Shown here: positions 26,221 to 34,385 of the stretch, in pieces | How the letters are laid out: each line of letters begins with the position of its first letter | How positions within the stretch are numbered: the stretch's first letter is position 1 | Assembly: GCA_052380005.1 (NCBI GenBank) | Contig: JBQTCJ010000009.1 | DNA from: Salinarimonas sp052380005 | GTDB taxonomy: Bacteria > Pseudomonadota > Alphaproteobacteria > Rhizobiales > Beijerinckiaceae | Reading direction: 5' to 3' (one strand) | Length of the DNA: 64,000 nucleotides | Program-made: the position numbers and the translations under genes | The notes under the pieces: generated by a model | What the model was told of the DNA's origin: nothing | Seen by the model: only the letters and a program-made list of their open reading frames with translations | The model's database searches: none

Positions 26221-26979
26221 ATGCCTGAGGTAATTTTCGCCGGCCCCGCCGGGCGGCTCGAGGGCCGCTACCAGCCCTCCAAGAAGAAGGGCGCGCCGAT
26301 CGCGATCGTGCTGCACCCGCACCCGCAGTTCGGCGGGACGATGAACAACCAGATCGTCTACAACCTGTACTACGATTTCGTGCAGCGCGGCTTCTCGGTG
26401 CTGCGCTTCAACTTCCGTGGCGTCGGCCGTTCGCAGGGCGCCTTCGACCACGGCGCGGGCGAGCTTTCGGATGCCGCCGCGGCGCTCGACTGGGCGCAGT
26501 CCGTGAACCCGGACGCGCGCTCCTGCTGGATCGCGGGCGTGTCCTTCGGCGCCTGGATCGGCATGCAGCTCCTGATGCGCCGCCCGGAGATCGAGGGCTT
26601 CGTCTCCATCGGCGCCATGGCCAACCGCTACGACTTCACGTTCCTCGCGCCGTGCCCCTCCTCGGGCCTGTTCGTGCACGGCTCGGAGGATCGCGTCGCG
26701 CCGGTCAAGGAGGTCATGAGCGTCATCGAGAAGGTGAAGACGCAGAAGGGCATCCAGATCGAGCACGCGGTGATCGAGGGCGCGAACCACTTCTTCGACG
26801 GCCGCATCGACGAGCTGATGGAGGCGGTGGGCGGCTATCTCGACGGGCGCGTCGGGCCCAAGACCGAGGAGGCCGCCCGGCAGCCCGCTCCCGCCGTGCC
26901 GAGCGAGGAGGCCGAGGCCGCGGCCGCGCAGAGCGCGTTGCCGGCGGCCGCGAAGCCGCGCGAGGACGACGACGGCTGA
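26221..26979 (+). CDS. Alpha/beta hydrolase (COG2945 type)
   Basis: 252 aa. Serine hydrolase fold: HPHPQFGGTMNN near residue 38, LRFNFRGVGRSQG, the nucleophile elbow GVSFGAW, the acid region FVHGSEDRVAP and the catalytic His in EGANHFFDGRIDEL. COG2945 proteins are common and without a proven substrate. The last ~35 residues are an Ala/Glu-rich tail. ATG 26221 follows GAGGACGAGG. It shares its upstream region with the ICE boxes and so might be iron-regulated too. Confidence 0.85.
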   Translation: MPEVIFAGPAGRLEGRYQPSKKKGAPIAIVLHPHPQFGGTMNNQIVYNLYYDFVQRGFSVLRFNFRGVGRSQGAFDHGAGELSDAAAALDWAQSVNPDARSCWIAGVSFGAWIGMQLLMRRPEIEGFVSIGAMANRYDFTFLAPCPSSGLFVHGSEDRVAPVKEVMSVIEKVKTQKGIQIEHAVIEGANHFFDGRIDELMEAVGGYLDGRVGPKTEEAARQPAPAVPSEEAEAAAAQSALPAAAKPREDDDG

Positions 26980-27042
26980 GGCTCGCCGCGCCTGCGGGGT
27001 CGGATGCCGCACGGGAGAACCGCACCGAGCGGTCCCCTCGCG

Positions 27043-27573
27043 TCAGGCCCCGAGCAGTCCGTCAAGGTCGAGCCGGCGGGTCGTCATCGCGAGCCCCCCC
27101 GAGGCGTCGCGCGGCCAGTCCTCCTCCGGCCGGTCCCAGTAGAGCTCGATGCCGTTCCCGTCCGGGTCCTCGAGGTAGAGCGCCTCGCTGACGCCGTGGT
27201 CCGAGGCGCCGGCGAGGGCCACGCCCGCCGCCAGCACCCTACGCAGCGCCGCCGCGAGGTCAGCGCGGCTCGGGTAGAGGATCGCCACGTGGAACAGGCC
27301 CGCCGTCCCCGGCGCCGGCCGGGCACCGCCGCGACTCTGCCAGGTGTTGAGGCCGATGTGATGGTGGTAGCCGCCGGCGGAGAGGAAGGCCGCGTCGCGG
27401 CCGTATCGCTGCGTGACGGAGAGGCCCAGCACGTCGCGGTAGAAGCCGATGGCGCGCTCCAGGTCGGCGACCTTGAGGTGCACGTGGCCGATTCGCGCGC
27501 CCGGCGCGATCGAGCCCGAGGCCGCGGCAGCGGCCTGCGCGGAAAGGGGAGTGGAGACGGGTTCGTTGCTCAT
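27043..27573 (-). CDS. VOC-family dioxygenase/glyoxalase-like protein
   Basis: 176 aa. Two beta-alpha-beta-beta-beta modules: GHVHLKVADLERAIGFYRD followed by GGYHHHIGLNTW, then LFHVAILYPSRADLAAALRR and YLEDPDGNGIELYWDRP. His and Glu at the expected metal positions suggest a type I extradiol dioxygenase (CatE-like) of which this is one domain. Substrate unknown. It converges with the hydrolase gene 63 bp away. Confidence 0.82.
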   Translation of the reverse strand: MSNEPVSTPLSAQAAAAASGSIAPGARIGHVHLKVADLERAIGFYRDVLGLSVTQRYGRDAAFLSAGGYHHHIGLNTWQSRGGARPAPGTAGLFHVAILYPSRADLAAALRRVLAAGVALAGASDHGVSEALYLEDPDGNGIELYWDRPEEDWPRDASGGLAMTTRRLDLDGLLGA

Positions 27574-27723
27574 CTGCCGATGATGCGCCCACTCTCTCCA
27601 CGAGACAATTGCGTTGATGCAAGGGTGCCCTGTTCATCCGGGCTGTCCCGGGTTGCGGCCCGCGCTTGTGCGGTGCACAATCCCCCGGAAGGCTCCGCCA
27701 GGACGTCCGCGAGAGGGATCGTC

Positions 27724-28458
27724 ATGACGCTGCGTACCGCCGAAGCAACGCGACGAATCCGATCCGGGACGAGCGCCCGCTCGCCCGAGCCGCCCTTCGC
27801 GCTCGCGATCTTCGATTTCGACGGTACGCTCGCCGACACGCTGCCCTGGTTCCTCGCCCAGCTCGACGACATCGCGGAGCGCTTCGCGATCGCGCTGCCG
27901 CGCCCGCTCGACCTGGACGCCATGCGCGGGCTCTCGGCGCGCGAGATCGTTGCGCTCCTGCGCATCCCCGCCTGGAAGCTCCCGGCCATCGCGCGGCACG
28001 TCCACGCGCGCGCCGCGCGCTCGGAGATCGCGCTCTTCACCGGCATCCGGGACATGCTCGCCGCGCTGCACGACGCGGGCGTCGCCGTGGCGGTGGTCAG
28101 CTCGAACGGCGAGGCGGCGGTGCGCCGCGCTCTGGGTGTGCAGGAGGCCGCGCGGGTGAGCCAGTTCGCCTGCGGCGCCAAGCTCTTCGGCAAGGCGCGG
28201 GTGTTCCGCGCGGTGGCCCGCCGCGCGGGCGTCGTGCCGCCGCGCGTGATCTGCATCGGCGACGAGATCCGGGATGGCGAAGCCGCTCGCGACGCCGGAC
28301 TCGCCTTCGGAGCGGTCGCATGGGGCTACAACACGCCCGAGGCGCTGGCCCGCGCGCTGCCCGAGGCGCACCGCTTCGAGGAGGTCGCCGACATCGCGGC
28401 CGCATTGGTCCCGGGCGCGGACCTGGATGCGCGCATGACGCGCGTAGCGGGTATGTAG
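27724..28458 (+). CDS. HAD-superfamily hydrolase (phosphoglycolate phosphatase-like)
   Basis: 244 aa. All four HAD motifs are visible: FDFDGTLADT (nucleophile Asp), VVSSNGE, the Lys of FGKARVF, and CIGDEIRDGEAARDAG. Between the first two lies a helical cap typical of phosphoglycolate phosphatase/PGMB relatives. ATG 27724 gives a Thr/Arg-rich 30-residue leader before the first strand; a later start is possible but no better codon is seen. Confidence 0.85.
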   Translation: MTLRTAEATRRIRSGTSARSPEPPFALAIFDFDGTLADTLPWFLAQLDDIAERFAIALPRPLDLDAMRGLSAREIVALLRIPAWKLPAIARHVHARAARSEIALFTGIRDMLAALHDAGVAVAVVSSNGEAAVRRALGVQEAARVSQFACGAKLFGKARVFRAVARRAGVVPPRVICIGDEIRDGEAARDAGLAFGAVAWGYNTPEALARALPEAHRFEEVADIAAALVPGADLDARMTRVAGM

Positions 28459-28524
28459 ATTCCAGGGTTGTGACGACGAGCGTTAATTGCAAAACTCCAG
28501 GTAGGGTCCTTCTGGAGATCGCTC

Positions 28525-28911
28525 ATGCTCGCCCGCATCGCCCGTCGGCTCGCCCTGGCGGGCCTCGTCGCCGCCGTCGCCTCCCTCGCCGCCGCCGAGG
28601 ACCGCTCCGCGCCCTCCATGCCGGTTCCGTCCGTGGACATGGTCGCGCGAGTGCTCGCGGACCATGTGCTCGCGGACCACGTGCTCGCGGACCACGTGCT
28701 CGCGGACTTGGAGATCCTGCGGACGCAGGGCGCGCCCATCATCCTCGCCCAGCGCCGCACCTGCCGCTCGGCCCGTTCCTGCCGCGAGGCGGTCGAGATG
28801 TGGTGCGGCGGCTACTCGCGCGCCGATGGGGACAACGACGGCATCCCGTGCGAGACGGTCTGCCGCTCGCGCGCCCAGGTCGACGAGATCCGCCGCGCCA
28901 TCGGCTGCTGA
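28525..28911 (+). CDS. Secreted Excalibur-domain protein with VLADH repeats
   Basis: 128 aa. A signal peptide (RRLALAGLVAAVASLAAAE) is followed by a repeat region and a C-terminal Excalibur domain: CRSARSCREAVEMWCGGY then the calcium-loop DGDNDGIPCE, with six cysteines suited to disulfides. Between them the pentapeptide VLADH is repeated three times plus a VLADL (28651-28710). Excalibur domains bind calcium at the cell surface and often accompany nucleases; no nuclease domain is present here. Confidence 0.8.
   Translation: MLARIARRLALAGLVAAVASLAAAEDRSAPSMPVPSVDMVARVLADHVLADHVLADHVLADLEILRTQGAPIILAQRRTCRSARSCREAVEMWCGGYSRADGDNDGIPCETVCRSRAQVDEIRRAIGC
28651..28710 (+). repeat. 15-bp tandem repeat coding VLADH
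   Basis: Units GTGCTCGCGGACCAT/C at 28651, 28666, 28681 and a diverged fourth at 28696. The near-identity at DNA level shows recent slippage expansion, so copy number is likely to vary between strains. Confidence 0.85.
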
Positions 28912-29084
28912 GCACGCGCGCTTGACCCATGGACCGTCGCGACCTCGCGTCCGCCCGGCGGGGGTGGCGCGGTCGGGTGCGTCGTGCGACAACGAGGCGC
29001 GAAGGGGAGGCGGCGCATGGGGCGGCTTTCGGGGCGGCTCTCGGCGGGAGTTCGCGACGCGCGGACGAGGACGGAGGCGGGCGC

Positions 29085-29333
29085 GTGACGCGCTGGCTCA
29101 CGGTCTTCCTCGTGCTCGCGGCGCTCCTCACGCTCACCCGCGAGGCGGTGCTGACGCTCGGCGAAATTCGCCGGCGCGGGCGCGCGCGGCTCTCCGACGA
29201 GCTTGACGGCGCGGCATTGGAACACGACATCGCGCAATGGCGACGCTCCACCGGGCGGCGCCTCTGGATCCACCTGGTGGGCGTCCCCCTCCTGCTCCTC
29301 GGAATTCTCATCTTGGTCGGAGTCTACGGATGA
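29085..29333 (+). CDS. Small two-span membrane protein, first gene of the TRSP operon
   Basis: 82 aa from GTG 29085. Two hydrophobic helices, WLTVFLVLAALLTLT and IHLVGVPLLLLGILILVGVYG, flank a charged middle (EIRRRGRARLSDELDG, DIAQWRRSTGRR). The open frame reaches back to 28929, but the earlier part is Arg/Gly-rich and looks non-coding, so GTG with GGAGG(C) 10 bases upstream is preferred. Its stop overlaps the DUF1523 start (ATGA). Not recognised; possibly a partner of the DUF1523 protein. Confidence 0.6.
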   Translation: MTRWLTVFLVLAALLTLTREAVLTLGEIRRRGRARLSDELDGAALEHDIAQWRRSTGRRLWIHLVGVPLLLLGILILVGVYG

Positions 29334-29869
29334 AGGACATGTTTCGCGGCACGCTGGTGAAGGTGCTGCTTCTCCTGATCGTGCTCCTGCCGCTGGGCGC
29401 CTTCCTGCACTACAACCTGCCCGGCTACGACGTCGTCCGCATCACCTCGACCGACATCCGGCGCGTCGATCGCGACGGCGACACGGCCAACAACGAGCTG
29501 CCGGGCGCCACGCGCGACGTCTACGTGATCTTCGCGGAGGATCCGGACAGCGGCGACGCGCGCGTCTACTACAACGAGGACACCGGCTGGGGCTTCCCCT
29601 GGTACTTCAAGTTCGATTCGGCCAACGTCCATCAGCGCGCCGGCGCGATCGCCCGTGAGCCGGACAACCGCGCCCTCGTCACGCATTACGGCTGGCGCGT
29701 CCCGATGTTCTCGTGGTTCCCCAACGCGGTGTCGGTGGAGCGCGTGGAGCCCGGCCATACGCCGATCCCGTGGTTCAACATCGTCTTCTTCATCCTCCTC
29801 GCCGGCGTGATCGCCTGGGTCTGGTGGTCGGTGGCGCGCTGGCGCCGCCGTCGCACGGCCTCCCTCTGA
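29330..29869 (+). CDS. DUF1523 membrane protein
   Basis: 179 aa. One N-terminal helix (LVKVLLLLIVLLPLGAFLHY) and one C-terminal helix (FNIVFFILLAGVIAWVWW) enclose a soluble, probably periplasmic domain with the DUF1523 signature: VVRITSTDIRRVDRDGD, DVYVIFAEDPDSG, YYNEDTGWGFPWYFKFDSAN and YGWRVPMFSWFPNAVSVE. Family function unknown. It ends 7 bp before the phosphoribosyltransferase gene, which has no clear ribosome site of its own, so the two are probably co-translated. Confidence 0.82.
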   Translation: MKDMFRGTLVKVLLLLIVLLPLGAFLHYNLPGYDVVRITSTDIRRVDRDGDTANNELPGATRDVYVIFAEDPDSGDARVYYNEDTGWGFPWYFKFDSANVHQRAGAIAREPDNRALVTHYGWRVPMFSWFPNAVSVERVEPGHTPIPWFNIVFFILLAGVIAWVWWSVARWRRRRTASL

Positions 29870-29876
29870 TCCCGGC

Positions 29877-30989
29877 ATGAGGCTCGAGGCACGGCTCGCG
29901 ACGGGGACGATCGGCGTCACCGTCGCGCGGAGCCTGCGCGCGCCGCAGGACCTGTTCGGCTTCGCCGAGCGGCGCAATCCCAAGCGCGCCTTCCTCTTCG
30001 TCTCGAAGGTGCTCGGGCGCCACATCCCCGTGGCGCCGTCGATCATGCGCGCGGCGACCCGCGACCTCGCGGGGGCGATCCCGGCGGACCTGCCCGGGCC
30101 TGTGCTCGTCGTCGGCATGGCCGAGACCGCGATCGCGCTCGGGGCCGGCGTGCAGCAGGACTATGTCGAAGCGACCGGGCGGTCGGACGTCGTCTACCTG
30201 CCCACCACGCGCCACCCGCTCGGCTCGCCCCTGTGGCTCACGTTCGAGGAGGAGCACAGCCACGCGACGCGCCACCTCGTCCACGCCCCCGTCGATCCGG
30301 CGCTCGCGGCGCTCGCACGCGGGGCGAGGAGCCTCGTGCTCGTCGACGACGAGGCCTCCACCGGGAAGACCTTCCTCAACCTCGCCCACGCTTTCCGCGA
30401 GGCGGGCCTCGCGCCCGAGCGGATCGTGCTCGCGACGCTCACCGACTGGTCGGGCGGGGAGGCGGCGCGCGCGCTCGGCGCGTCGAACGCGACGCTGCTC
30501 GAGGGACGCTACGAGTGGCGGCCGACCCCCGGCGCGCCGCTCCCCGAGATGCCTGCGGTCGACGTCACCGCGCGCGGCGCGCATTCGCCCGATCCGGCGC
30601 GGGATTGGGGACGCCTCGGCGTGCGCGCGCACCGCCGCCCCGCGCTCGCCGGTCTCGCGCCGCGCCCGGGCGAGCGCATCCTCGTGCTGGGGACGGGCGA
30701 GTACGTCTTCCCGCCCTTCCTGCTGGCCGAGGCGCTCGAGGCGGCGGGGGCCGACGTGCGCTTCTCCGCGATCACGCGCTCGCCGATCGCGGTGGGCCAC
30801 GCCGTGGAGACGGCGCTCGCCTTCGGCGACAATTACGGCCTCGGCATCCCGAACTTTCTCTACAACGTCACGCGCGAGCCCTACGATCGCATCCTCGTGT
30901 GCGTCGAGACCGGGCGCACGACGCTCGACCCGGCGCTCGTCGCGGCGCTCGGGGCGCAGGTCCTCGAGGACGCGGAGATCCTGCCATGA
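29877..30989 (+). CDS. Phosphoribosyltransferase-TRSP fusion protein
   Basis: 370 aa. The N-terminal domain (about 20-215) is a type I phosphoribosyltransferase: PRPP loop LVLVDDEASTGKTFLNLAHA. The C-terminal domain (about 240-370) contains AITRSPIAVGHAV, the motif that gives the TRSP family its name, plus GTGEYVFPPFLLAEAL and FGDNYGLGIPNFLYNV. These fusions are core enzymes of the nucleoside-like metabolite module found beside tellurite-resistance genes. It overlaps the HAD gene (ATGA, 30986-30989). Substrate base and product are unknown. Confidence 0.85.
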   Translation: MRLEARLATGTIGVTVARSLRAPQDLFGFAERRNPKRAFLFVSKVLGRHIPVAPSIMRAATRDLAGAIPADLPGPVLVVGMAETAIALGAGVQQDYVEATGRSDVVYLPTTRHPLGSPLWLTFEEEHSHATRHLVHAPVDPALAALARGARSLVLVDDEASTGKTFLNLAHAFREAGLAPERIVLATLTDWSGGEAARALGASNATLLEGRYEWRPTPGAPLPEMPAVDVTARGAHSPDPARDWGRLGVRAHRRPALAGLAPRPGERILVLGTGEYVFPPFLLAEALEAAGADVRFSAITRSPIAVGHAVETALAFGDNYGLGIPNFLYNVTREPYDRILVCVETGRTTLDPALVAALGAQVLEDAEILP

Positions 30990-31759
30990 GCCGGCCCATC
31001 GTGTTCGTCGATCTCGACGACACCCTCTTCCAGACACGCCCAAAGTGCCCGCCGGACGCGCCCGAGGATACGCTGACGTTGGCCGCGCGCGCGACGAACG
31101 GCGCCCATTCGATGATGACGCGCCGCCAGAAGGCGTTCGTGGACTGGCTGATCGGAACGGGGGAGACGATCCCCGTCACCGCCCGCTCGCGGGAGGCCTA
31201 CTCCCGCGTGGCGATCCCCTTCGCCTCCTTCGCGATCGTCTCGAACGGCGCGGTGATCCTCGACGCCGCCGGCGTGCCCGATCCCGACTGGGCGGCGGTG
31301 ATGGCGCGCGATCTCGGCGCCCACGAGGAGGCGCTGGCCGCGCTCCTCGCCCACGGCCGCGCGGCGGCCGAGACGGCGGGGATCGATGCGCGCTCCTGGA
31401 TCGTGACGGAGGAGACGGTCTCGGCCTACACCGTGTTCAAGCAGAACGACGGGGACGGCGGGCGCCTTCCCGAGATCGCGGATGCACTCGCCGCAGCCTT
31501 CGATCTCGCGGGCTGGACGGTCCACCACAACGGCAACAATCTCGGCCTCCTGCCGCCGGCGCTCTCGAAGCGCCGGGCGGTGGTCCATCTGCTGGAGCGA
31601 TTGCGCGCGGGCGAGCCGGATCGGCCGGCGCTCGGCCTCGGCGACAGCCTCACGGACCTGCCCTTCCTCGCGGAGTGCGATTTCTGGGGCGTCCCGGCGC
31701 GGAGCCAGCTCGCGAGGGCGCTCGGCTCGGGCGATCCGCCGCACCGGGGAGGGGCGTGA
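30986..31759 (+). CDS. HAD-family phosphatase of the TRSP module
   Basis: 257 aa. HAD motif I FVDLDDTLFQT at the N-terminus, threonine motif II in IPVTARSREAY, and motif IV GLGDSLTDLPFLAEC, with a Cof-type (C2) cap between them; FAIVSNGAVILDAAG is also typical of sugar-phosphate/trehalose-phosphatase-like HADs. Predicted to dephosphorylate the phosphoribosylated intermediate. Coupled on both sides: ATGA overlap with the previous gene and TGATG overlap with the next. Confidence 0.85.
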   Translation: MSRPIVFVDLDDTLFQTRPKCPPDAPEDTLTLAARATNGAHSMMTRRQKAFVDWLIGTGETIPVTARSREAYSRVAIPFASFAIVSNGAVILDAAGVPDPDWAAVMARDLGAHEEALAALLAHGRAAAETAGIDARSWIVTEETVSAYTVFKQNDGDGGRLPEIADALAAAFDLAGWTVHHNGNNLGLLPPALSKRRAVVHLLERLRAGEPDRPALGLGDSLTDLPFLAECDFWGVPARSQLARALGSGDPPHRGGA

Positions 31760-32838
31760 TGGACGGCGGCTTTCCCGGCTCCTTCGCCCAGGGCGACATC
31801 GCCTTCCTGCTCACGCCGCTGACGCTCGCCGAGACGCCGACGCAGGACAAGGAGCGGGCGATCCAGTCCGGCGCCCGGCACTATTCCGAGATGATCGGCC
31901 GCGAGGAGCCGCCCTCGTCCGCCTACCGCGCGCTCTATGCCGACGCGCTCGCCCGCCACGCGGCGCGGGCGGGTCGTGAGATCGCTGGGCTGGCGAAGGG
32001 CCTCGATGCTGCGATCGAGGGGCCGATCACGCTGCTCAGCCTCGTGCGCGCCGGCGCGCCGCTCGGCGTGCTGCTCAAGCGTGCGCTCGTCGCGCTGGGG
32101 CGCGACGTGGCGCATGCCGGCATCTCGATCATCCGCGACCGGGGCATCGACGCCGTCGCGCTCGCCCACGTCGCCCGGCGCCGGCCGTCCGCCGGTGCCG
32201 TCTTCGTCGACGGCTGGACCGGCAAGGGCGCGATCGCCGGGGAGCTCGCGCGCACCCTCGCGGGGCGCAGCGACTACGCGCCCCGCCTCGTGACGCTCGC
32301 CGACCCCTGCGGCCGCGCCTGGCTCTCCGCCTCGGGCGAGGATTGGCTGATCCCGTCCGGCATCCTCGGCGCCACGGTCTCGGGCCTCGTCTCGCGCACG
32401 ATCCTCAACGAGGCCATCGGCGCCGACGATTTCCACGGCTGCCGCGTCTGGGACCACCTCGCCGCGCACGACGTCACCCGCGATCACGTCGAGGCGCTCT
32501 GGGCGTGCGTCGCGCCGGCGCTGCGCGATCCCGGCGTGCTGCCGATCCGCCCGGAGGACCCGGACCGGGCGCGGCGGCGGGAGGCCTCGCGTGCGGTGGT
32601 GGCGTCCGTCGCCGCGCGGTTCGACGTGGACAACCTCAACCGCATCAAGCCTGGCATCGCCGAGGCGACGCGCGCGGTCTTGCGCCGTGTGCCCGAGCGG
32701 GTTTTCGTGGCGTCAGCGGCGGACCCCGACTGCGCGGCGCTCGTTCACCTCGCGCGCGAGCGCGACGTTCCGCTCGAGGAGGCGGGCGAGGCCATCGCCC
32801 CCTACCGCGCGCTGACCTTGATCCGGAGGGTGTCGTGA
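31759..32838 (+). CDS. StiP-family protein with PELOTA-like C-terminal domain
   Basis: 359 aa. Annotated in relatives as 'cysteine protease StiP' or PRTase_1; the N-terminal region GSFAQGDIAFLLTPLTLAET, SLVRAGAPLGVLLKRAL (PRTase-like) and GAVFVDGWTGKGAIAGEL with its PRPP-loop-like DGWTGKG argue for a second phosphoribosyltransferase rather than a protease. The last ~75 residues (RVFVASAADPDCAALVHLA and around) have the PELOTA/L7Ae fold pattern proposed to bind RNA or the metabolite. Central part of the four-gene enzyme set; overlaps its neighbours by 1 and 4 bases. Confidence 0.82.
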   Translation: MDGGFPGSFAQGDIAFLLTPLTLAETPTQDKERAIQSGARHYSEMIGREEPPSSAYRALYADALARHAARAGREIAGLAKGLDAAIEGPITLLSLVRAGAPLGVLLKRALVALGRDVAHAGISIIRDRGIDAVALAHVARRRPSAGAVFVDGWTGKGAIAGELARTLAGRSDYAPRLVTLADPCGRAWLSASGEDWLIPSGILGATVSGLVSRTILNEAIGADDFHGCRVWDHLAAHDVTRDHVEALWACVAPALRDPGVLPIRPEDPDRARRREASRAVVASVAARFDVDNLNRIKPGIAEATRAVLRRVPERVFVASAADPDCAALVHLARERDVPLEEAGEAIAPYRALTLIRRVS

Positions 32839-33794
32839 CGAAGACCGCGCCTTGCGACCTCTCCCGCGCCGGCGGCATCGACCCGCTCGCGCTCGGCGCG
32901 ACGCTCTACGTCCCCGCGACCCGGCCCGACATCTGGGCAGTCGCGACCGGCGCCAAGCTGTCGGGGCTGCGCTCGATCGTGCTGTGCCTCGAGGACGCCG
33001 TCGCCGAGACCGACATCGGGGACGCGCTGGCGAACCTGCGCGGGCTCCTGGCCGCGCTGACGCGCTCCGACGCCCCGACGCCCGACGCGCCGCTGCTGTT
33101 CGTGCGCCCGCGCTCGCTCGCCATGGCGCGCGAGATCGCCGCGCTGCCCGGGGCCGAGCGCCTCACCGGCCTCGTCGCACCCAAGGTGCGCCCCGGTGCG
33201 GTCGCCGCCTGGGTCGCGGCGCTCGGCGGGCGCGACCTCCTCTTGATGCCGACGCTCGAGACGCCCGAGGTGTTCGACCCGCTCGCCATGCGCGACCTGC
33301 GCGACGAGCTCGTCGCGACCGCGCGCGGGCGCGTGCTGGCGCTGCGCATCGGCGGCAACGACCTCCTCGCCTGCCTCGGCCTGCGGCGCATGCCCGGCGA
33401 GACGCTCTACGAGGGGCCGCTCGGGCCGCTCGTCGCGCAGCTCGCGGGGCTGATGATCCCCGCCGGGTTCGCGCTGACCGCGCCCGTCTTCGACATCGTG
33501 CGCGACCCGGCGACGCTCGCCCGCGAGGCGGCGCGCGACGTCGCTTTCGGGCTCTCCGGCAAGACGGCGATCCACCCGATGCAGGTGGCGATCATCCACG
33601 CCGCCTACGCCGTGGGCGCCGACCAGCTGGCGAGCGCGCGGGCGATCCTGGAGGAGGACGCTCGCGCCGTGTTCCAGCACGCGGGCGCCATGTGCGAGCC
33701 GACCGTCCACCGTGCCTGGGCCCGCCGGGTCGTCGCCCGCGCCGCGCTCTACGGCGTCACGGAGGAGGCCTGGGCGGCGGACGCGACGGGGTGA
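32835..33794 (+). CDS. CitE-like carbon-carbon bond lyase of the TRSP module
   Basis: 319 aa. HpcH/HpaI aldolase/CitE TIM barrel: LYVPATRPDIW, LEDAVAETD (metal Glu/Asp), LLFVRPRSL with the substrate Arg, LLMPTLETPEVF (metal Glu), LRIGGNDLL and SGKTAIHPMQVAIIHAAY. In Ter-linked clusters this 'C-C bond lyase' accompanies the phosphoribosyltransferases. Start is the GTG at 32835 overlapping the previous stop (GTGA). Last gene of the operon; the next gene converges after 33 bp. Confidence 0.83.
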   Translation: MTKTAPCDLSRAGGIDPLALGATLYVPATRPDIWAVATGAKLSGLRSIVLCLEDAVAETDIGDALANLRGLLAALTRSDAPTPDAPLLFVRPRSLAMAREIAALPGAERLTGLVAPKVRPGAVAAWVAALGGRDLLLMPTLETPEVFDPLAMRDLRDELVATARGRVLALRIGGNDLLACLGLRRMPGETLYEGPLGPLVAQLAGLMIPAGFALTAPVFDIVRDPATLAREAARDVAFGLSGKTAIHPMQVAIIHAAYAVGADQLASARAILEEDARAVFQHAGAMCEPTVHRAWARRVVARAALYGVTEEAWAADATG

Positions 33795-33827
33795 GCCATC
33801 GGGCGAGGCCGCCTCGGCGCTTCTTCC

Positions 33828-34385
33828 TCAGCGCTTGGGGCCGAGCGTCAGCTTCTGCACGCCGCCCGCGGCGCGGGTGGGCTTCCTGGCGGAGAGGACG
33901 CGCGAGTTGACGCCCTGCCAGGAGATCTCCCCCGAGAGGCGGCCGAACTCGATCTTGGGGCAGCGGTCCATCACCACCCGCACCCCCGCGGCCTCGGCCC
34001 GGGCGGCGGCCTCGTCGTTGCGCACGGAGAGCTGCATCCAGATCGTGCGCGGCTTCGGCTCGAGCGCCAGAGCCTCGTCGACGATCGAGCCGGCTGCTGC
34101 CGAGTTGCGGAAGATCTCGACCATGTCGACCGGCTGGTCGAGATCCGCGAGGCTCGCGTAGACGCGCTGGCCGAGGATCTCGCCGCCGGCCTGGCCGGGG
34201 TTGATCGGGATCACCGCGAAGCCGCGGCCGAGGAGGTACTTCATCACGATGAAGCTCGGCCGCGCCGGGTTGCTCGACGCGCCGACGAGGGCGATCGACC
34301 GCGTCGTGGTGAGGATCTCGCGGATCAGGGCATCGGGATAGGCGAGCGGGGTGGATGCGGTTCCGGCGGAGGTCTCGTGTCTCAT
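33828..34385 (-). CDS. CoA-binding domain protein (YccU type)
   Basis: 185 aa. A single Rossmann CoA_binding_2 domain: SIALVGASSNPARPSFIVMKYLL, VIPINPGQAGGEILGQRVYASL, VDMVEIFRNSAAAGSIVDEAL, TIWMQLSVRNDEAAARAEAAG and VVMDRCPKIEF. Small stand-alone CoA-binding proteins are widespread without a fixed role. ATG 34385 overlaps the stop of the enoyl-CoA hydratase gene, so the two form an operon and a CoA-linked role is likely. Confidence 0.85.
   Translation of the reverse strand: MRHETSAGTASTPLAYPDALIREILTTTRSIALVGASSNPARPSFIVMKYLLGRGFAVIPINPGQAGGEILGQRVYASLADLDQPVDMVEIFRNSAAAGSIVDEALALEPKPRTIWMQLSVRNDEAAARAEAAGVRVVMDRCPKIEFGRLSGEISWQGVNSRVLSARKPTRAAGGVQKLTLGPKR

Noticed and set aside
28495..28517. 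CTCCAG...CTGGAG hairpin before the Excalibur gene as terminator
   Set aside because: Six-base stem with an 11-base loop and no T-run; too weak to call.
31759..32838. StiP-family protein as a true cysteine protease
   Set aside because: The name is historical; no Cys-His protease dyad pattern is visible, whereas a PRPP-loop-like DGWTGKG and the operon context favour a phosphoribosyltransferase.
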